Part shown: in pieces, positions 7,885 through 12,897 of the stretch | How positions within the stretch are numbered: the first letter of the stretch is position 1 | Layout: each line of letters opens with the position of its first letter | Source: Ahniella sp. | GTDB lineage: Bacteria > Pseudomonadota > Gammaproteobacteria > Xanthomonadales > Ahniellaceae | NCBI GenBank assembly: GCA_016712105.1 | Contig: JADJRU010000035.1 | Span: 1-12,897, forward strand | Reading direction: 5' to 3' | DNA: 12,897 nucleotides | Notes under the pieces: generated by a model | The model's database searches: none | What the model saw: only the letters and a program-made list of their open reading frames with translations | Told to the model about the DNA's origin: nothing | Made by a program: the position numbers and the translations under genes

Positions 7885-8050
7885 TGACCAAGCCGGTCTC
7901 CGGGCTCACAAAGGACGCCTGAGCGTCGGATCATTCACCTTCCCGCTTGCGCAGTGGCTGAAGCTCTAAAGCTTCCAGAATGACGGCTTTGTTTACCGTT
8001 GCGGGGGCAGCGTTGGTTTTGCACCAACTTCCCGTTTAATCCCCGACCGC
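7885..8050 (-). ncRNA. cobalamin (B12) riboswitch
   Basis: Read on the minus strand, the leader of btuB shows the conserved cobalamin aptamer blocks in order. First is ACGGGAAGTTGGTGCAAAAC, then CCAACGCTGCCCCCGCAACG and GTAA (together about 8036-7992). The B12 box CAGCCACTGC (7951-7960) is followed by GCGGGAAGGTGAATGA and then GAGCCCGGAGACCGGC (about 7908-7893). The outer stem boundaries are approximate. The aptamer ends about 150 bases before the btuB ATG; the expression platform was not resolved. CATCGG just after the aptamer can pair with a later CCGATG. In known cases adenosylcobalamin binding represses the receptor gene. Confidence 0.93.
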
Positions 8051-8224
8051 GACGCGGCGAGGGACACTTGGTCCACACAGGATAACGATCACCGCACCGC
8101 GGGGCAAATAAGTTCGCGGTATCGCGGATCATGACCCGAAGCTGAACCAGAACTTCGTATGGCTTGAAAGTGTTCCCGCAAGTCATGGAGGATTCAGCGC
8201 AATTGGACAACACCTTGAGGGTTC

Positions 8225-10780
8225 ATGCGCACACTCCGACTGCCGCACGCCATTCGCGCGGTGCTGATGCTCAGCTTGTTTCCCGGTGTTGCTGCCGCCA
8301 CGTCCGAGGCAGAACCCGATCAAGCGGAGGCTGTGCCGGAATCCCTCAAGGGATCACTGGTCAAACGTCACGGCAAGTTGTTGCACGTGATAAATCGCGA
8401 CGCGATCGAAGCCTCAGGCAAAACGTGCCTGGCATACCTGCTTTTTGACTTGCCGATGTCGTCCGACGGCAATCAGCGCCCGCGCTCGGGCTCCTCCGAT
8501 CAATCCGCCGCCAAGGTTTCACTGCGCGGCTTGGACGCCACGCGCACCCTGTTGCTCGTGGACGGTCGACCCGCCGCGATCAGTCCGTTCTCCGGAAGCG
8601 AATCGAATCTCGGCACCATTCCTCTGGCCGCTGTCGAACAGGTCGAAATCCTCGCGAATGCCACGGCCGCCACTTACGGCTCGGGCGCGGCTGCTGCGGT
8701 CGTCAACATCGTGTTGCGCAAATCCTATTCGGGGATGCAGGTTTCCTACTCAACCGGAAAGCCATCGATCCGCGGCGGTGATATCGAGGCCGCAGCCAGT
8801 GTCATGGGCTTCTCCGGTGACCGAGGCTCGATCGTCGCCAGCGTTTCCAGAGATTCGCGCGCGATCGCGTTTGCCCGGGACCAGATCGGTGGCGATGAGT
8901 TGGGCGTGACCTCCTTTGGCAACAACTATCGGCTTGCCAACAGTCCCATCGCACCGATCGGCGGGCTGCGCGCGATCCCGGGTTTCGACTGCAGTGGTTC
9001 GGGAACCGGCGCCGCCGGCCCCGCGGATGTTTTCTATCAATCCGCTTCGGGCCTCTGCTCCTACAACTTCAATGCAGTTGCGGCCAATACGGCCTCGTCG
9101 GCAACCAACGGCCTTCATGTCGCCGGTGAGTTCGAGATCAGTCCGAACTGGACGGCGCATTTGCAGACCACCGTTTCGCGTCAGTCGTCGTTCGGCCAGT
9201 ACGCCCCAACCCCGGCAGAAGTGTTTGTGCCCGAAGGATCACCGAATGACCCGGTACCCGGCGATGGCCGCGGCGCCCTGGTCCAACACCGTTTTGGCGG
9301 AGTCGGTCCGCGCAAGTCGACATTCGATGAGAACGCCCAGGACGTGCGGCTTGCGGTGAGCGGACGGATGTCCGACCGCTGGCAGCTCACTGCCGGCATC
9401 CGCCAAGCCGACCATCAGGGCCAGGATCTGGGGCGAAACTACATCGTCACGCGACTTGCCGAATTGGCGATTCAGGACGGTCGATACAATCTGCGTGATC
9501 CGTTCGGGGCACCACAATCGGTGCTCGACAGTTTCTCTGCCGTCATCAACCGCGATGCACGCTGGAAACAACGCGAAGCCCACGTCGGCAGCAACTTCGA
9601 CCTGTTCCAGACATCGGCCGGCACCTCGACGCTCGAGGCCGAACTTTCCTGGCTGGATCAGGACTACTTCGATCAATACGATGCACTGCAATCAGCAGGT
9701 CAGATCTCCGGCTCTTCCGGAAACAGCGCACGCGGAACCCGCACGCAAGCCAGTCTGGAAACACGCTGGTTCTTGCCGGTCCACGAGAGCTTCGACGTGA
9801 CCTTGGCCGGGAGACTGGATCATGACCACGACTTCGGCTCCGAACCGACCGCAAGCCTGTTGCTGCAATGGCGCCCGTGGCGTGCACTGGAAATCCATGG
9901 TGCCATCGGATCGGGCTACACCTTGCCGAGCCTTGATGCCTTGAACCAGGAGCCGTCGCCGTTTGCGCTCAGCGTCGTCGACCGCCGCACATGCCTGGCT
10001 CTCGGGCGCACCGACTGCTTCCAGAATCCGCAAGTACAGGTCAACGCCGTACGACTCGCGAATCCATTTCTGGAACCCGAACAGAACCAGCAGATCTCCG
10101 CCGGCGTTGCCTATGAGTTTGAAAGCGGGTGGTCTGCAGGGGTCGACTACTACCGCATCAAGGTTTCGGACAGACTCGTGGCGATCCTGCCGCAGGGCCT
10201 CATCGATCGGGACAACTTCGGAGGGTTCATACCGGCCGGTCTCTCCGTGGTGCGCGACCCGCAGACCGGTGCACTGCTGCGGGTTGAGAGTGGCTACACC
10301 AACACTGGAAGTCTAGATACCGATGGGGTCGACCTCCGTGTGGGCTTCCGGACCGACACCGACCACTTCGGACACTGGGAAAGCACCCTGCAGGCATCAC
10401 ACCTCCTGCATCAACGAATCGGCTCGGAATTTTCGGCTGGTGAAGCCTACGAATTCGATATTGCCGGCGACTTCGGTATGCCAGAGCAACGCGCGGAATG
10501 GACCACCCACTGGACCCAGGGTGACTGGCGTGTCAGCGCCAGAACAATCGGCATCGGCAAACAGGACCGCGAGGAAGAAACGCTGATCGGCACCTACGTC
10601 ACGCACGACCTGCAGATAGCCTGGACCTTCAGCCCCGGCTCCACCTTGGCGATTGGCGCAACCAACCTAGCAGACCGATTCCCGTCCCTGGATTCAGGCG
10701 GAAGCACCATGCCCTGGAACGACTACCTCTACAACGCCTGGGGCCGAACTCCCTACGTGCAGGCAACGTTCAAGTTCTGA
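8225..10780 (+). CDS. TonB-dependent outer-membrane receptor, substrate unknown
   Basis: This 851-residue protein is a large outer-membrane receptor of the kind numerous in Xanthomonadales. It has a signal peptide (about 1-25, ending GVAAA) and a plug (about 45-168) with VSLRGLDATRTLLLVDGR, IPLAAVEQVEIL and ATYGSGAAAAVVNIVLRK. A long beta-barrel ends in the canonical terminal Phe (ATFKF). Cys256/Cys278 and Cys590/Cys598 could form extracellular-loop disulphides. No TonB box such as VVVTGS is recognisable: the expected place reads ESLKGSLVKRHG. The GVAG turn usual in YGSGAVAGVVNI is AAAA. The gene diverges from riboswitch-controlled btuB across 492 bp, so a related corrinoid or metal substrate is possible but unproved. 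GAGGG lies three bases before the ATG. No operon partner is visible. Confidence 0.92.
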   Translation: MRTLRLPHAIRAVLMLSLFPGVAAATSEAEPDQAEAVPESLKGSLVKRHGKLLHVINRDAIEASGKTCLAYLLFDLPMSSDGNQRPRSGSSDQSAAKVSLRGLDATRTLLLVDGRPAAISPFSGSESNLGTIPLAAVEQVEILANATAATYGSGAAAAVVNIVLRKSYSGMQVSYSTGKPSIRGGDIEAAASVMGFSGDRGSIVASVSRDSRAIAFARDQIGGDELGVTSFGNNYRLANSPIAPIGGLRAIPGFDCSGSGTGAAGPADVFYQSASGLCSYNFNAVAANTASSATNGLHVAGEFEISPNWTAHLQTTVSRQSSFGQYAPTPAEVFVPEGSPNDPVPGDGRGALVQHRFGGVGPRKSTFDENAQDVRLAVSGRMSDRWQLTAGIRQADHQGQDLGRNYIVTRLAELAIQDGRYNLRDPFGAPQSVLDSFSAVINRDARWKQREAHVGSNFDLFQTSAGTSTLEAELSWLDQDYFDQYDALQSAGQISGSSGNSARGTRTQASLETRWFLPVHESFDVTLAGRLDHDHDFGSEPTASLLLQWRPWRALEIHGAIGSGYTLPSLDALNQEPSPFALSVVDRRTCLALGRTDCFQNPQVQVNAVRLANPFLEPEQNQQISAGVAYEFESGWSAGVDYYRIKVSDRLVAILPQGLIDRDNFGGFIPAGLSVVRDPQTGALLRVESGYTNTGSLDTDGVDLRVGFRTDTDHFGHWESTLQASHLLHQRIGSEFSAGEAYEFDIAGDFGMPEQRAEWTTHWTQGDWRVSARTIGIGKQDREEETLIGTYVTHDLQIAWTFSPGSTLAIGATNLADRFPSLDSGGSTMPWNDYLYNAWGRTPYVQATFKF

Positions 10781-10810
10781 AAATCCTGCGACCAAACCAT
10801 GGGCAGGACT

Positions 10811-10848
10811 GAGATTGCCACAGCCCGCTGCGCGGGCTTCGCAATGAC
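10811..10848. repeat. palindromic interspersed repeat (ATTGC...GCAAT type)
   Basis: ATTGC (10814-10818) pairs with GCAAT (10841-10845), and AGCCCGC (10822-10828) with GCGGGCT (10832-10838), around a 3-base loop. GAGATTGCCAC at one end and TTCGCAATGACGA at the other match a small palindromic repeat family, scattered through many bacterial genomes, whose spurious translation reads like HCEAR. Here the reverse frame gives RHCEARAAGCGN. It lies about 30 bases after the receptor stop and may also help end its transcript. Family assignment is from memory. Confidence 0.65.
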
Positions 10849-11089
10849 GAACTCTCGATAACCAGGGCGTTTTCATCGGACAGGACAAGGAATAAATCTC
10901 CGGATCCCAAGGAGTGCCGTAAGGCGCAACCAGAAAGTGCAACAGCAAGCATCAACTCAAGCCCTCCCCGGTATCGGTACCCCCGGGAGTGGTTGGGGAG
11001 TGGTTTGCCAGCACGAGTGAGATTGTAAGCCTGTGACCCAGGCACCTGTATTGTAAGTATTTGATGCGGTTTGCTTTCCCGTATTTATT

Positions 11090-11221
11090 GACCAAGGAAA
11101 CTCACCAAGCTCAAGGGTACCAGCAGGCATAAACTCAAGTCGCCTTGGTCGCGCTGCGCCGCATCCAAGGCTGGGGGTGCGCGCGCTTGAGACGCTCCGC
11201 TACCGTGGTCACCGCTCAAGC
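11090..11221. repeat. cluster of overlapping inverted repeats
   Basis: GACCAAGG (11090-11097) is the exact complement of CCTTGGTC (11143-11150). That segment can instead pair, as GCCTTGG (11142-11148), with CCAAGGC (11165-11171), so the two stems exclude each other. GCTTGAG (11185-11191) pairs with CTCAAGC (11215-11221). CTCAAG also recurs at 10956, 11110 and 11134. The function is unknown; attC integron sites and transposon ends were considered and not supported. Confidence 0.4.
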
Positions 11222-11344
11222 CTAGGCCATGCAAACGATGGCAGATAAGCCGGAACGCATTGAGGACCGCAATCTCGGTCAAGTATCAGCCCATGAGACG
11301 ATACAATCCTACGATGAATAACCTTCAAACTTCCAATTGCTGCT

Positions 11345-12221
11345 ATGCTGAACCTCAACACTGTCCAGAATATTGATTGCCTGACCGGATTGCGGAATCT
11401 TCCCAGTGATTTGCTGGATATTCAGGTGACTTCGCCGCCCTATTGGGGGCAACGAGGAGACAGCGGAATAGGAACGGAAGCAGACCCGCGAGACTATGTA
11501 AGGAACCTTGCCCAGATCCTGAGCGAAGCAATGCGTGTCTTGAAGCCCAACGGATTGCTGTGGTTGAACTTGGGAGACGCTTACAATACGCCGATCAACT
11601 GGAGGTTCGAGGACCATGTGCATAGCACACTCGGCTCCAGAGGAACCGGCTTGCCTCCCTACCAACTCCGCCTACACGAAGAATAGAGGAAGTCGAAGAG
11701 CCTTCACCGATAAGTCCACTGGATGGCTGCAATATGGGAACCTTCTGATGCTGCCCCATCGGGTGCTTATGGCGCTCTGCGACGCGGGATACCTTTATCG
11801 AGGAGAGGTAATCTGGGCGAAACGCAAGGCCATGCCCGAAGGCAGATGCAGGCGGCCCCACCGAAAACATGAGGGCATCTACCTGATCGCAAAAACAGAG
11901 GGCCATACCTTCCGAGTGGCACCGCCGGTCCCCTCTGTCTGGGACATTAAGCCTGACATGAACCGAACCCCTCACACGTCAACATTCCCCTTGGACCTGC
12001 CCGTCACATGCATTGAAGCAAGCGGTATACACACAGGGATAGTGCTTGATCCGTTCATGGGTAGCGGAACTACCGGGCTCGCTGCAAGAATGCTCGGCTT
12101 CGATTTCATTGGCTTTGAACTCAATCGCGAAAACGCCGAAACTGCAAACAATCGGATCGCAACGAACGCCGGGCTACTTCAATCTGCCCGCTTCCCTCCT
12201 ACACCTTCTTCCGCGCCCTAA
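11345..12221 (+). pseudogene. type II DNA cytosine-N4 methyltransferase, frameshifted
   Basis: This is a beta-class SAM-dependent DNA methyltransferase. Catalytic motif IV, TSPPYW (residues 29-34), comes first and the SAM motif DPFMGSGTTG near the C-terminus; S-P-P-Y indicates N4-cytosine. From the ATG at 11345 the frame is good to GSRGTGLPP and then hits TAG at 11684-11686. The rest, TNSAYTKNRGSRRAFTD onward through GWLQYGNLLMLPHRVL, EVIWAKRKAMPEGRCRRPHR and the SAM motif, lies in the next frame to 12221. Removing one C from the CCC at 11657-11659 joins them as GLPPTNSAY and gives 291 residues, normal for the family. There is no clear ribosome-binding site. It is convergent with, and overlaps by 23 bp, the presumed restriction endonuclease, so the two form a restriction-modification pair. 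Base composition looks less GC-rich than the left part. Confidence 0.85.
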
Positions 12222-12897
12222 ATGCAGCCCAAGCAGCCACAATCTCAGCGGGCAAGCGATCAACACTAGGCTTGAAGGTCGAAACGAATATGCGACGACC
12301 ACTCGCTGTCTTTGGGTCACTCGGCACGGTTCGCAAGTTGTAAGAAAAACAGGCACTGAACGAGCCGTGTTGCTCGACATAGTTCCGTTTGTCGGACGGC
12401 GCGTCGGGCCTTCCAAGTTCACCTCTATTCACCAAGTCACCCGAGGGAGGCGGAAATGACTTGGCGTCGAGCGTCACAAGGTAACTAACCATGCCTTTTG
12501 TCATCATGGCGAGGCTGCAAGGAACATCATCGGAAACACGCTCTGCCAACGACGCTTTGGCATGGAGCCCTCCGAAGATTACACGCTTCCTACCCGCTAC
12601 TCCGTAGAGGGCGATATCCAACTTCGACCCTCCCACCGCCAAACGATGCCCATTTCCTCAAGGGCGGACTAGCGTACTGGTCACTGGAGAGCCACTGGAG
12701 GCTTATCCCATGCGGCTTTAGCAAGGGGATTGTAGTGAGCTTGCAAGAAGAGTTCGAACGCCTCCCCTCCAGCTCGCACCCAACTGCGGTCAGCCTGCGT
12801 CCTTGTGTAGTCGCGTAAGTAAAGTCGGTAAACGATGTGGTGGTATAAATCACTCGGATTTACATCAGGAAAGCCTGCGATCGCCTTCATCAGTGCA
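12199..12897 (-). pseudogene. type II restriction endonuclease, frameshifted and cut by the right window edge
   Basis: Read leftward from the right edge, one frame gives NPSDLYHHIVYRLYLRDYT and SWVRAGGEAFELFL and then stops at 12681-12683. Another frame continues with LLKPHGISLQWLSSDQY. The last open frame (to 12199) carries GGSKLDIALYG, FGGLHAKASLAERVSDDVP, TLDAKSFPPPSGDLVNRGE and HGSFSACFSYNLRT. At least two single-base shifts are needed, one at the CCCC run 12725-12728 and one or more at about 12637-12668. The Asp in KLD and the Lys in HAK fit a PD-(D/E)XK active site. From memory the sequence resembles CCGG-core type II enzymes (BsaWI or XcyI type), but the target is not established. The neighbouring N4-cytosine methyltransferase supports the assignment. 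The N-terminus is outside the window. Confidence 0.7.

Larger units (their letters stand above)
10781..11344. other. intergenic region with repeats, no convincing gene
   Basis: This 564-bp stretch lies between the receptor and the methyltransferase. It holds one palindromic interspersed repeat near its left end, a hairpin-prone segment (CTCCCC 10964-10969 with GGGGAG 10995-11000), a pair of ATTGTAAG direct repeats (11022, 11050) and a cluster of inverted repeats at 11090-11221. Open frames on either strand are short and resemble no family. A TACAAT hexamer at 11302-11307 may be the -10 element of the methyltransferase gene, but no good -35 accompanies it. It probably marks the edge of an acquired restriction-modification segment. 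Confidence 0.6.

Noticed and set aside
7732..7909. Longer N-terminus for BtuB starting at 7909
   Set aside because: It would lie within the riboswitch and put about 59 residues before a clear signal peptide; GGAG precedes the ATG at 7732.
8050..8224. Promoters for btuB and the divergent receptor
   Set aside because: Several weak hexamer pairs can be found (for example TTTGCC and TTATCC 17 apart on the minus strand), but none is better than chance by eye.
10694..11045. Minus-strand small frames, one containing RHCEARAAGCGN
   Set aside because: This is the known kind of spurious translation of a palindromic repeat and overlaps the receptor gene's end.
11090..11171. Integron attC site
   Set aside because: No GTTRRRY/RYYYAAC core pair flanks the stems and no integrase is in the window.
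11085..11282. Possible 65-residue controller protein for the restriction-modification pair
   Set aside because: The translation has no helix-turn-helix pattern and crosses the inverted repeats; no ribosome-binding site.
11314..11345. Alternative methyltransferase start at the ATG at 11314
   Set aside because: It is out of frame and stops soon; MLNLNTVQNIDCL from 11345 is the family-like N-terminus.
11657..12728. Phase variation by homopolymer slippage in the restriction-modification genes
   Set aside because: The runs are only three or four bases long, too short for typical phase-variable tracts.

Overview
The window looks like chromosomal DNA of a GC-rich gammaproteobacterium, probably of the Xanthomonadales/Lysobacterales (inference). 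The basis is the pyrG-kdsA pair, the gammaproteobacterial character of CarA and RlmJ, and a large TonB-dependent receptor of the type abundant in that order. No rRNA, tRNA, CRISPR array or complete insertion sequence was seen.

Layout. The left part is housekeeping DNA on the minus strand: a truncated rlmJ (1-649), carA (810-1964), then dapB, kdsA and pyrG (2498-5779). These last three form a tight operon read pyrG-kdsA-dapB, with overlaps of 1 and 4 bases. One small unidentified membrane protein (2134-2487, plus strand) sits between carA and dapB. carA has a good promoter candidate and an 8-bp hairpin where a ribosome-binding site would be expected. kdsA is split by a single missing base, although its metal ligands line up exactly with the Aquifex enzyme once the frame is restored.

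The middle is a transport locus. A btuB-type vitamin B12 receptor (5972-7732, minus strand) lies behind a clear cobalamin riboswitch (about 7885-8050). A large TonB-dependent receptor of unknown substrate (8225-10780) diverges from it. BtuB lacks about 14 residues of the nearly universal plug-core strand, a clean in-frame gap. The divergent receptor has no recognisable TonB box.

The right part is accessory. After the receptor comes about 560 bp without a convincing gene, holding a palindromic interspersed repeat and a cluster of inverted repeats. Then come a beta-class N4-cytosine DNA methyltransferase (plus strand) and, convergent and overlapping it by 23 bp, the C-terminal part of a type II restriction endonuclease running off the right edge. 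Both are broken by single-base frameshifts. All the inferred frameshifts in the window can be placed at or beside short C/G runs, and one is in the normally indispensable kdsA, so consensus error is a serious alternative to true gene decay.

I found no convincing novel multi-gene system. The best leads are the plug-deleted, riboswitch-controlled BtuB, the broken convergent restriction-modification pair, and the carA leader hairpin.
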